Positions 1 to 7,169 of a DNA stretch of 64,000 bases are shown one piece after another; position 1 is the stretch's first letter, and the number at the start of each line of letters is the position of its first letter. The position numbers and the translations under genes were made by a program. Under the pieces are notes generated by a model, which made no database searches, was not told the origin of the DNA, and saw nothing but the letters and a program-made list of their open reading frames with translations. Origin of the DNA: Paenibacillus ihbetae (GTDB lineage Bacteria; Bacillota; Bacilli; Paenibacillales; Paenibacillaceae); NCBI RefSeq assembly GCF_002741055.1, contig NZ_CP016809.1, positions 310,001 to 374,000 of the forward strand, written 5' to 3'.

Positions 1-104
1 CCTCCGTGGCAACGCTTTCTTGTTTTAAGTTGTCGTGAAGGGGGGCATATTTTGCCTAGTTCGTCTCTTCCGTTCTAGCTTGTGTATCACTCTTGAAAAT
101 AAAC

Positions 105-138
105 AGCAAAAAACACCCCTTTTAATAAAAAGGGATGT
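105..138 (-). terminator. Rho-independent terminator after the AraC-GH39 gene
   Basis: On the minus strand an 11-bp stem with one mismatch (ACATCCCTTTT pairing with AAAAGGGGTGT) closes a short loop and is followed by six T residues. It lies about 30 bp past the stop of the AraC-GH39 gene and fits a simple intrinsic terminator. Confidence 0.7.
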
Positions 139-164
139 CTTGTTGATCCAAGATTCGATTCAAA

Positions 165-2603
165 CTAATACTGCCGGTCCAATGTTAGCAGCATGACGCC
201 ATGGGGCGGAAGTACAATTTCTTTACGCCAGTTATCCTGCTGGAGGAGCTCTGTCCGAATGACAGGCCCGCTTCGTTTATTAAGATAGGCGAGCTCTTCC
301 TCCGAGAGGAATTCGGGAGCTCCCATGTCAATCCATTCGTCAAACACCGATCCATGCTGCCGGTCCAACCAATAACTGGTACATTTAAAGGTTCCGGTAA
401 GCCCGCTTAGCGACAGCTCGAAGTTTCGGTTTCCTTTTTCCTCAAACACATCGTAACGGTTCGTGCTGGACAGTTCGGACCAGTCGCCGCTTGAAAACAG
501 GGGATCCACATGTACGTAGTGATAGAACAGAAACTGCATGCTGCCATCCCTGGTTCGCGTTCCCACATAACCATCCCCTCGCACCAGAAGCTCATCGCCC
601 AGCTTTTGCAATAGCTCTAAGGCATAATAGCTCGGCTTTTTGAGCCCGTCCCGGTTGATCAAGCCAAATCCTCCGTAGAACGGTGAAGTCGGCACCGTGC
701 TTTCTTCGAAGACGTCGGTAAAGGACCAGAAGGCCAATGCTTTCACCGCGCCCAGCGTGTTCATCGCATGATAAATGACAAAAGGGGCCATAAACATCGT
801 ATCATGCAGCAAGTTGCGGTCGTACATGGAGAAATTCCATTCCGTGATATGAAGCTCCACGTCGCCATAGGCGGCGGCTTCCATTTTCCCCCGCAAGCGG
901 TCAATGCTTTCCCTATAAAATGAAGGGGGCATGATCTTGGTCAGATGCTCCCTTTCTTCCTTAAGCCGAGGGTATTCCGAATAAATATGGAACGAAAAAA
1001 AGTCGAGAGGCACTTCCTGTTCCCTGCAATAATCCATAAACTCATCCGCCCAAGGATCATTCCATAACGATCCATAGCCCATCGCAGGTCCCCCTGTCCT
1101 CAGCTGAGGCCAGACCGATTTGATCGCCCGAACCGTCGATGCATAAAAAGCAAAGTATTCCTCCTTGCTTCCGGCCCAGCACACCCCGGACAAATCCGGT
1201 TCATTCCATACCTCGAAGTACCAGCTTTCCACTTCCTTCGCCCCATATCGATTCAGGCAGTGGCGCACGAACTCCCGCACCAGCGCGTCCCACTTGGTTT
1301 GATCGGCAGGCGGTGAAATATTTCCTCTCCACCAGAATATCGTTTCCTTGGAACGGGCAAGCTGGCTCGGCATGAAGCTGAGCTCGACGAACGGCTTCAC
1401 TCCCTGCTCCAGGAGAAAATCATACAGCTTGTCGACATATGACCAATTATATACAGGAGCTCCGTCTTCTTTCTCACTGTACACCATCATTTCATCGTTA
1501 AATACGCCGTGGAAACGGATATACCGGAACGGAATATGCCCTTTTAGTTCACGCAGCTGCCGGCGCCAGTCTTCCCTTAACCCTTCGATTGCCCTGCCTG
1601 CGGTTGTCGTGACATTCCAATGCTGTTCATATCTTGCCGAGGGCCCATCGGCTTGGATCTCGATCAACTGCCGCTCCGGCGCAAGCCGAGATGATGGGTT
1701 TAGCGCATCGAGCTTCGTGTCCGCTCTAGCATCCAGATACCGATATAACGTCCCCATGGCATTCCATGTATCCATCTCGTAATAGTCGCCGCTTGAGGAT
1801 TCATCGTAAGTTAACGGCTTGCGGTCCGGCCGATCGGCTGCTTCGGCAAGCAAGGCATCACGATAGGAGCTCGGGGTGCAGCCGTACTTTTCTTTAAAAT
1901 ATTTATTAAACAGCTTCACGTTGGCAAAGCCGCAATCGAGCGCGATTTCCGTTATGCTTTTCTCGCTTCCGGCAAGCTGGGCTAGCGCCTTCTCCAGGCG
2001 AACCAACGTCAAATACTTCTGGAAGGGGATGCCGATTTTATCCGTAAAGAAGTGCGAGAAATAATGCAGGCTCAAATGCTCCAGATCTGCCATGGTCTGA
2101 AGCGTAATCTTCTCATTATAATGCTGGTTTACATACGTAAGGACCCTGTTCAGCCTCTTATAGTCGTACTCTCTGCTGCCCTCTTCGGCTGCGGGATTCG
2201 TTCCATCCGCAAAATACCGCAGCAGACCGCCGCACAACGTTTGCAAGGTTCCCATCGTGTAGCTTTGGTAACCCGGTGCCTTCTTGTTGATCTCCCATAC
2301 CATCTGCGCGAGATTTTGCTTGATGACCTGCAGCTGCCGGTTCTGCTCCGGATCCGCAGCAGAATTGCACGATATAAACGCTTGATTGTTCAACCATTCA
2401 GGACCAAACTGCAGCGTTAGCAGCACATTATCTTGGCTTGTCCGCTCGATTTGATGCACCGACATGCTGTTCACGACAATGACATCATCCTCATGGAGCG
2501 TATACTGCTTCTGATCAAGGTACATGATGACGGAGCCTTGGAGAACATAGACGATTTCCACCTCTTTATGCCAGTGAAAATGAATATGCTTCACGCTGTT
2601 CAC
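165..2603 (-). CDS. AraC-type regulator fused to a GH39 glycosidase (beta-xylosidase-like)
   Basis: One continuous protein carries a cupin-like sensor segment (residues 1-75, HWHKEVEIVYVL), an AraC-type double helix-turn-helix (about 150-250, ending CGFANVKLFNKYFKEKYGCTPSSYR) and a GH39 glycosidase domain (about 300-790). Both GH39 catalytic glutamates are visible: the acid/base in EVWNEP (E468) and the nucleophile in ITEWN (E588). There is no signal peptide, so it should act inside the cell. The coordinates use the first conventional start, a GTG with no Shine-Dalgarno. Translation probably begins 19 codons upstream at an ATT (2660) behind GGGAGGAG; the extra residues read like a normal AraC N-terminus (YLYEFIEHQEDLPIKLF). 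GH39 members are mainly xylosidases and iduronidases; the substrate here is unknown. Confidence 0.9.
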   Translation of the reverse strand: MNSVKHIHFHWHKEVEIVYVLQGSVIMYLDQKQYTLHEDDVIVVNSMSVHQIERTSQDNVLLTLQFGPEWLNNQAFISCNSAADPEQNRQLQVIKQNLAQMVWEINKKAPGYQSYTMGTLQTLCGGLLRYFADGTNPAAEEGSREYDYKRLNRVLTYVNQHYNEKITLQTMADLEHLSLHYFSHFFTDKIGIPFQKYLTLVRLEKALAQLAGSEKSITEIALDCGFANVKLFNKYFKEKYGCTPSSYRDALLAEAADRPDRKPLTYDESSSGDYYEMDTWNAMGTLYRYLDARADTKLDALNPSSRLAPERQLIEIQADGPSARYEQHWNVTTTAGRAIEGLREDWRRQLRELKGHIPFRYIRFHGVFNDEMMVYSEKEDGAPVYNWSYVDKLYDFLLEQGVKPFVELSFMPSQLARSKETIFWWRGNISPPADQTKWDALVREFVRHCLNRYGAKEVESWYFEVWNEPDLSGVCWAGSKEEYFAFYASTVRAIKSVWPQLRTGGPAMGYGSLWNDPWADEFMDYCREQEVPLDFFSFHIYSEYPRLKEEREHLTKIMPPSFYRESIDRLRGKMEAAAYGDVELHITEWNFSMYDRNLLHDTMFMAPFVIYHAMNTLGAVKALAFWSFTDVFEESTVPTSPFYGGFGLINRDGLKKPSYYALELLQKLGDELLVRGDGYVGTRTRDGSMQFLFYHYVHVDPLFSSGDWSELSSTNRYDVFEEKGNRNFELSLSGLTGTFKCTSYWLDRQHGSVFDEWIDMGAPEFLSEEELAYLNKRSGPVIRTELLQQDNWRKEIVLPPHGVMLLTLDRQY

Positions 2604-2657
2604 GAAGAGCTTGATCGGCAGATCTTCCTGATGCTCTATAAATTCATAAAGGTAGCG

Positions 2658-2675
2658 AATATGCTGCTCCTCCCT
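2658..2675 (-). promoter_or_regulatory. Ribosome binding site with probable ATT start codon
   Basis: On the minus strand AAGGGAGGAG (2675-2666) is followed 6-7 nt later by ATT (2660-2658), in frame with the AraC-GH39 protein. The frame is closed by TGA at 2678. No ATG, GTG or TTG exists between that stop and the GTG at 2603, which lacks any Shine-Dalgarno. An AUU start, known from infC, is the best reading. Confidence 0.5.
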
Positions 2676-2686
2676 TCATACAGCCT

Positions 2687-2716
2687 ATTATACGCACATT
2701 TTTTCAAGGATATCAA
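2687..2716 (-). promoter_or_regulatory. Sigma-A-type promoter of the AraC-GH39 gene
   Basis: Minus-strand TTGATA (2716-2711), an 18-bp spacer and TATAAT (2692-2687). The predicted transcript start near 2680 is only a few bases before the ribosome binding site, so the coding start must lie downstream of 2680. Confidence 0.5.
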
Positions 2717-2739
2717 AGCCGCTAGGCCTCGCAATGAGA

Positions 2740-2774
2740 AAAGGACACCCATACAACCTCCTGGAATGTCCTTT
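2740..2774 (-). terminator. Possible terminator of the GntR-ABC operon
   Basis: Minus-strand AAAGGACA (2774-2767) pairs with TGTCCTTT (2747-2740) across a roughly 19-nt loop and is followed by TTCTC. It lies about 100 bp after the last gene of the operon. The loop is long and the T-tract poor, so this is tentative. Confidence 0.35.
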
Positions 2775-2876
2775 CATAATACCTTTGAAAATCGGGATAT
2801 AGATGATGTACTAGAAGTAGAAGCCCCCCCATATTGACCTAGAACTGGAGCACTTGCTCCTTCTCTTGCAGCGCGT

Positions 2877-3170
2877 TCATTTTCTGGTTGATAGATCCTT
2901 CACGGCCCCTATTAGGCCTGCCGGAAGCAGCGTAACGGCAATGATTGCGGTGAATAGATTATGCGAAGCTGTTCTATAAGGCGTGAACCATTCCGTAAAT
3001 AGCTTGGCTTGCGAAAGGTCTTCAAACAAGGACCCTTCCTTCACTTTAACCGGCGTCCACGAAGCATGATCGAAGGCGATGAATAGCAGCTGCAGAACAA
3101 CAAGTCCTGCAAGAATAAACATCCACTCTTTTCTGCGATAAGACCGGCTTGTATGTGATGTATCTTTCAT
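2877..3170 (-). CDS. Small two-pass membrane protein of the ABC operon
   Basis: A 97-residue protein of unknown function. A charged N-terminus (MKDTSHTSRSYRRKEW) leads into a first membrane segment at about residues 17-32 (FILAGLVVLQLLFIAF). An outward loop rich in charged residues follows, then a second membrane segment at about 70-88 (LFTAIIAVTLLPAGLIGAV). It is the last gene downstream of the GntR regulator, the ABC ATPase and the permease, about 110 bp after the permease, and probably belongs to the same transcript. I recognise no family; an accessory role in the exporter is inferred from position only. Confidence 0.6.
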   Translation of the reverse strand: MKDTSHTSRSYRRKEWMFILAGLVVLQLLFIAFDHASWTPVKVKEGSLFEDLSQAKLFTEWFTPYRTASHNLFTAIIAVTLLPAGLIGAVKDLSTRK

Positions 3171-3278
3171 AATGCGTAATCTCCTTTAAAAGTAAAAAGT
3201 TGACCGCCGTTTGCAGCAAAAGCTAGGTTCGGCAAAAAAAGGCCGGGACAATGCGAAGGCATGGCATGGCACAGCTTC

Positions 3279-3905
3279 TTACATGTCCTTTCTCGAGAAC
3301 AGGGTGACCGCCACATAATAGGAAGCGATGAATAGCAGCAAGATACCGGCTGCAGCCATAAACAATACATTATTGCTCATCATGTGATTCTCGTTCAGCA
3401 ATGTCATCATGAACGCAGTGGGCTGTGCCATAATAATGAGCGCGATTAAAAAGACAGCGTTAATGATGCCGGCTCCTTTTTTACTAAGTGCATAGAAAAG
3501 AGGCATGTATATGGAAGTTAATACTAGCAGTATCCCCATTGGGACCAGGATGTCCAACACCGTATAATCCGGCTTGTTAAGCTGCGGGAATGCAAGCTTT
3601 ACAAACCAGTGAATACCCAAGGAACCAAGGACGCCGAACAGCATAAACAGGATCGCCGTGATGTATTTCGCCTGTACAATATGCTTGCGGCTGACCGGCA
3701 GCGTGACCAGAAAATGATGATTATTGTTCTTGATATCGATCATCGTCACAAGACTAACGGAGGCGAATGCAGTATAGATTCCGACAAAGTAAAGCGAGAA
3801 TTCGCTCCGTGGTATAAGGGCAGCACTGAACACCGCCAGATAAAATAAAGTCATCCATAAGGAGCTTTTTAAGGCGATAAAGTCCTTGCGCAGCAGATTA
3901 AGCAT
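3279..3905 (-). CDS. ABC-2 type transporter permease
   Basis: A 208-residue polytopic membrane protein with about six hydrophobic segments (near residues 16-33, 38-55, 84-105, 117-136, 146-168 and 180-200). The N-terminus LLRKDFIALKSSLWMTLFY is typical of short ABC-2 permeases of the kind found next to GntR/YtrA regulators. It overlaps the end of the ATPase gene by 8 bp, so the two are translationally coupled. Together they probably form an exporter for an envelope-active compound, as the B. subtilis ytr and related operons do; the substrate is not visible from sequence. Confidence 0.8.
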   Translation of the reverse strand: MLNLLRKDFIALKSSLWMTLFYLAVFSAALIPRSEFSLYFVGIYTAFASVSLVTMIDIKNNNHHFLVTLPVSRKHIVQAKYITAILFMLFGVLGSLGIHWFVKLAFPQLNKPDYTVLDILVPMGILLVLTSIYMPLFYALSKKGAGIINAVFLIALIIMAQPTAFMMTLLNENHMMSNNVLFMAAAGILLLFIASYYVAVTLFSRKDM

Positions 3906-4764
3906 GAACCCGCCCTCCTTTGGCCGTGAAATACATGATGTCTTCCAGGGACGGGGTTTCCAATACTGCGTGAGTCCCGAACAATTGTGAAGCGTTGTGC
4001 CTGTTATCGACTAACCCCTCAAAACCGACGGCTGTCTCTCGAATCCCGATAAATTCTTTTCGAATATCCGAATCAAGCAGCCGTATATCCCCCTTTACGA
4101 GCGCGTATCGCTCAAGCACATCTTCCTTCGCTTCATTAAATACAATCTTCCCGCGATTGATGAAGGTAATATAGTCCGCGATTCGGTCCAGATCCGTCGT
4201 GATATGGGTCGAGAAAATGATGGAATTCCTCTCGTTCTGCATCATATCCGCAAGCAGATCAAGCATCTCCCTCCTAAAGACCGGATCGAGACCAGAAGTC
4301 GGCTCATCCATAATAAGAAGCTCGGCCTCATGCGATAGAGCAACGGCAAGGGCAAACTTGATCTTCATTCCTTTGGATAGATCCCCGATCTTCTTCTTGG
4401 GAGACAGCTCGAATTGGTCGAGATAGCCCTTAAACTTGCTGTCATTCCACTTGTGGTAGAAAGGAGCGACCAGCTTTTTCGTATCATGAATCGTCAGATG
4501 CTCATAGTAGAAGCAGTCATCCGATACGATCCCGATCCGCTGCTTGATGTCAATTTCTTGTTTAGGCATTTCGCAGCCTAGTATTTTCACGCTTCCGGAA
4601 TCCGGACGGACGATGCCCAGCATCATCTTGATCAAAGTGCTCTTGCCTACGCCGTTCGGACCAATCAGGCCGGTAATATATCCTTGCTTAACATCCAAAG
4701 ATACATCATCGACGGTGAATAGCGGGTATGCTTTGGTTAGGTTTCGTATTTCTATGGCATTCAT
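3898..4764 (-). CDS. ABC transporter ATP-binding protein (YtrB-like)
   Basis: A 288-residue ATPase subunit. Walker A is GPNGVGKST (about residues 35-43), the signature is LSKGM, Walker B is LLIMDEPTSGLDP, and the H-loop is STH. A C-terminal extension of about 80 residues follows the nucleotide-binding fold, as in drug-efflux and bacitracin-type ATPases. The start overlaps the GntR stop by 4 bp and the stop overlaps the permease start, giving a tight regulator-ATPase-permease operon. It powers the neighbouring ABC-2 permease. Confidence 0.9.
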   Translation of the reverse strand: MNAIEIRNLTKAYPLFTVDDVSLDVKQGYITGLIGPNGVGKSTLIKMMLGIVRPDSGSVKILGCEMPKQEIDIKQRIGIVSDDCFYYEHLTIHDTKKLVAPFYHKWNDSKFKGYLDQFELSPKKKIGDLSKGMKIKFALAVALSHEAELLIMDEPTSGLDPVFRREMLDLLADMMQNERNSIIFSTHITTDLDRIADYITFINRGKIVFNEAKEDVLERYALVKGDIRLLDSDIRKEFIGIRETAVGFEGLVDNRHNASQLFGTHAVLETPSLEDIMYFTAKGGRVHA

Positions 4765-5132
4765 GGCGTCTGTTCCTCCTCAAACAATAATGTCAGATGA
4801 TCAATGACATCCTGCTGACTCATGCTTAATTCCTTGCTTTCCCGAATGACTTCCATCATTTTCTCTTCCAATCGTTTCATTCGCTGCTCCCGTATAAAAT
4901 CTTTATTTGCCCCGGATACAAAGCATCCTTTGCCTACAACCGTGTCAATGAGCTGCTCCTTCTCGAGCTCTTCATAAGCGCGCTTAGTTGTAATTACGCT
5001 AACCTGCAGATCCTTGGCCAGCTGCCGTATCGAGGGGAGGCTATCGCCGGCCTTCAATTCACCGTTCAGGATGCTCTGGCGGATCTGATTCATGATCTGT
5101 ATGTAAATCGGATCGCTCGATGCGTTAGACAA
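4761..5132 (-). CDS. GntR-family regulator (YtrA subfamily)
   Basis: A 123-residue DNA-binding protein. The N-terminal winged helix is characteristic: PIYIQIMNQIRQSILNGELKAGDSLPSIRQLAKDLQVSVITTKRAYEELEKEQLI. Only a short helical dimerisation tail follows, with no ligand-binding domain, which is the YtrA layout. It heads the ABC operon and overlaps the ATPase gene by 4 bp. An inverted repeat covering its own promoter makes autorepression likely. The B. subtilis homologue responds to cell-wall antibiotics; the inducer here is unknown. Confidence 0.9.
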   Translation of the reverse strand: MSNASSDPIYIQIMNQIRQSILNGELKAGDSLPSIRQLAKDLQVSVITTKRAYEELEKEQLIDTVVGKGCFVSGANKDFIREQRMKRLEEKMMEVIRESKELSMSQQDVIDHLTLLFEEEQTP

Positions 5133-5171
5133 AATAATGTTGATGACCGCTCACCTCATTTCCGTTAATTG

Positions 5172-5220
5172 AGTATATACTGTATATATATAACATATAC
5201 ACTTTGGATCACCTTGTCAA
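5172..5220 (-). promoter_or_regulatory. Promoter and YtrA-type operator of the GntR-ABC operon
   Basis: Minus-strand TTGACA (5220-5215), a 17-bp spacer and TATGTT (5197-5192) form a strong promoter. The inverted repeat AGTGTATA-N16-TATATACT (5203-5172, one mismatch) covers the -10. It resembles the AGTGTA/TACACT half sites of YtrA-type regulators, so the GntR protein probably represses its own operon here. Confidence 0.6.
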
Positions 5221-5322
5221 TTCATCATGAGTCATGTAGTCAATATCGGATGATACCTATACCGGCACCATAGAATAATAAAGCCAAGCCTAGAGCAATT
5301 ATGGTTAACCAGCAGTCAAAAT

Positions 5323-5347
5323 AAAAAAAGCCGCGAGGTTTCGCGAC
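5323..5347 (-). terminator. Rho-independent terminator of the MarR operon
   Basis: Minus-strand GTCGCGA-AACC-TCGCGGC stem followed by seven T residues, 26 bp after the stop of the DUF2269 gene. Confidence 0.8.
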
Positions 5348-5372
5348 TTGATCCGGGTATATCCTTGCATCT

Positions 5373-5831
5373 CTAGAATACGGGCTTAATGATCATAAGA
5401 AGAATGATTGCGATGGCCATTAGATTTGCAAGCATATCGCGGGCTTGTTTCTTCCGGAACAGCTGCTTGTATTCCTGAGAAACTTCTCCCGAGGTTGACT
5501 GGCTCGCGATCTGATGAAGTCTTTTTAAGATCGGTTCAACGACCAGAATCGCGTAAAAGCCTGAGATTAGGAACAGCACAATCGACGCAATGTACCACAT
5601 CTGCCGAAACAAGTAGGGGCTCATCCAGCCCAAAATCAAGCCCGTGACGAGGAGGATGCCGAAGGACAGATTCGCATTTTTGTTCAGCTTCTCCACGATG
5701 TGGTGAGCATACCGCAGCTGATCAGCCGTCTTCGCTCTTCTCAGAATCATATTGAATAAGAACACCGGACCAACACCGAAGATGGCCGAAGAAATATGAA
5801 TGACTAACAGGGATAGATACAGGTAATCCAT
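5373..5831 (-). CDS. DUF2269-like integral membrane protein
   Basis: A 152-residue protein with four membrane segments (about residues 5-28, 55-72, 80-100 and 132-150). The first contains HISSAIFGVGPVFLFNMILRRA, and the overall pattern matches the DUF2269 family of unknown function. It is the third gene after the MarR regulator and the NAD(P)-binding protein, with about 21 bp separating it from the latter, and is followed by a terminator. The function is unknown. A role in the same stress response as the upstream genes is inferred from the operon only. Confidence 0.75.
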   Translation of the reverse strand: MDYLYLSLLVIHISSAIFGVGPVFLFNMILRRAKTADQLRYAHHIVEKLNKNANLSFGILLVTGLILGWMSPYLFRQMWYIASIVLFLISGFYAILVVEPILKRLHQIASQSTSGEVSQEYKQLFRKKQARDMLANLMAIAIILLMIIKPVF

Positions 5832-5852
5832 GGCGATTTCGTTTCCTCCTTG

Positions 5853-6464
5853 TTACTTGCCCCAAGTTACACTATAAATACCTCGATCGTTTGTATCCTG
5901 CGTTACGGCCTCCACCAATGCAGCGGCTAAATCCGCTCGGCAAATTTGATACGGGCCTGTGGTAAAATCGTTCCCACGTTCCTGGATTCGCCAACGACCC
6001 GTGGCGGGTTTGTCGTTTAGCTGCGTCGGCCGATAAATCGTCCAGTTCAAGCTGCAATTCCGGATCACGTGCTCCGCTTCGTTCAGCTGCCCCATTTCCC
6101 GGCGAAAGATCCATCTCGCTACGGGAACGGTAGGCCATGGTCGCTTGGCTTCAAGCAGGTATGAACTGACAAACACCAGCCTCCCGACCTCGGCTACTTC
6201 CATAGCCTTAATGATATTTCGCATGACTTTGGCGACATTGGCTTTCCCGCCTACGATCGCAATCACTCCATCGCTACCGCTGATTGCTTGCTGGAGGTCG
6301 GACAGATGGACTCCATCTCCGGTGACGATCTGGTTTATACCTGGATTCGTGCTTAACAAGCTCGGCCGTCTTGTGAACGCGACCAGCTCATATCCTCTGG
6401 CGATGCCGTTCCTTAAAACCTCCAGTCCGGTTGGACTCGTTGAGCCGATTACGGTTATACGCAT
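5853..6464 (-). CDS. NAD(P)-binding oxidoreductase-like protein (NmrA/atypical SDR)
   Basis: A protein of about 203 residues with an N-terminal Rossmann fold: MRITVIGSTSPTGLEVLRNGIARGYELVAFTRRP, where the glycine-rich loop is G-S-T-S-P-T-G. VIAIVGGKANV and LVFVSSYLL continue the atypical SDR pattern. There is no clear Tyr-x-x-x-Lys catalytic pair, so it may be a redox sensor or epimerase-like protein rather than a dehydrogenase. The start chosen (6464) has GGGGGAAG five bases upstream; an ATG six codons earlier has none. It sits between the MarR regulator and the DUF2269 gene in one operon. Confidence 0.8.
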   Translation of the reverse strand: MRITVIGSTSPTGLEVLRNGIARGYELVAFTRRPSLLSTNPGINQIVTGDGVHLSDLQQAISGSDGVIAIVGGKANVAKVMRNIIKAMEVAEVGRLVFVSSYLLEAKRPWPTVPVARWIFRREMGQLNEAEHVIRNCSLNWTIYRPTQLNDKPATGRWRIQERGNDFTTGPYQICRADLAAALVEAVTQDTNDRGIYSVTWGK

Positions 6465-6492
6465 ATGCTTCCCCCATATCATTCAAGCATGA

Positions 6493-6945
6493 TTAACGAT
6501 TGGATTGAGCGTGCTTGTCAAAATTGTTCAACACCATCTTCAGCAGCCGCATGAATTCGCCATATTCCTCTACGGACATCCCTTCGATGCCAATTTCCAT
6601 CACCTCCGCTAATGCCTCCTCAATCTTCGGCACGACAGCCTTTCCCGCATCCGTAAGAAAAAGTTGATGGTTGCGTAAATCCGCGGGATCCATCTCTTTG
6701 CGAACATAGCCTTCGAGCTCCAGCTTACGGATCGCCTTTGCCGTCGTGGTCTTGTCTAGCAGCAGCTGCTCGCTCAGCGCCTTCTGATTCATCCCTTCCT
6801 TCCGGGACAGCATCAATAAAAACATATGCTGACCAAAGCCCAGCTGAAGAGCAGCGAGCCGTGGAGAAAGCAATAATTGCAAATGGCGATTAAGTGCTGT
6901 AACTTCTTTTCCGTATGCTCCATGTTGAAGAACTTCAGGTTTCAT
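6493..6945 (-). CDS. MarR-family transcriptional regulator
   Basis: A winged-helix repressor of about 150 residues. RLAALQLGFGQHMFLLMLSRKEGMNQKALSEQLLLDKTTTAKAIRKLELEGYVRKEMDPADLRNHQLFLTDAGK holds the recognition helix and wing typical of MarR. The ATG at 6945 is preferred because GGAG lies nine bases upstream. The frame is open to an ATG at 7014, but that would place the inverted-repeat operator inside the coding region. It probably represses itself and the two downstream genes. Confidence 0.88.
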   Translation of the reverse strand: MKPEVLQHGAYGKEVTALNRHLQLLLSPRLAALQLGFGQHMFLLMLSRKEGMNQKALSEQLLLDKTTTAKAIRKLELEGYVRKEMDPADLRNHQLFLTDAGKAVVPKIEEALAEVMEIGIEGMSVEEYGEFMRLLKMVLNNFDKHAQSNR

Positions 6946-6972
6946 GTACTTCGACTCCATTAGTTTTATTTG

Positions 6973-7017
6973 CCAACTACATACATAATAACTGTATTTA
7001 GTTGGTTTATGCAACTA
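6973..7017. promoter_or_regulatory. MarR operator: TAGTTG/CAACTA inverted repeats
   Basis: TAGTTG (6999-7004) and CAACTA (7012-7017) form a perfect inverted repeat with a 7-bp spacer. A third half site, CCAACTA (6973-6979), faces TAGTTGG (6999-7005). Such six-base arms are common MarR-type sites, and the cluster lies directly upstream of the chosen MarR start. Confidence 0.6.
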
Positions 7018-7097
7018 TTATTTCATCACAATGTGTCAGGTTGAAGTATTGATTCATTATTTAACGTAAAGAAAAAGGTTTCTTAGCGTGTAAAACA

Positions 7098-7123
7098 AAA
7101 AGTCGCCTGCATTGGCGACTTTT
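7098..7123 (-). terminator. Terminator after the PurA-like gene
   Basis: AAAAGTCGCC and GGCGACTTTT form a perfect 10-bp stem around a 6-nt loop. On the minus strand it is followed by TGTTTTAC. It lies about 50 bp after the stop of the PurA-like gene. Confidence 0.75.
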
Positions 7124-7169
7124 GATGATTTTTATATTGGGTAAATGGATTAGTTGCGGGGCGAACGTA

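Noticed and set aside
2433..2837. A plus-strand frame of 134 codons.
   Set aside because: It overlaps the AraC-GH39 coding start and its promoter, and has no family features; a shadow frame.
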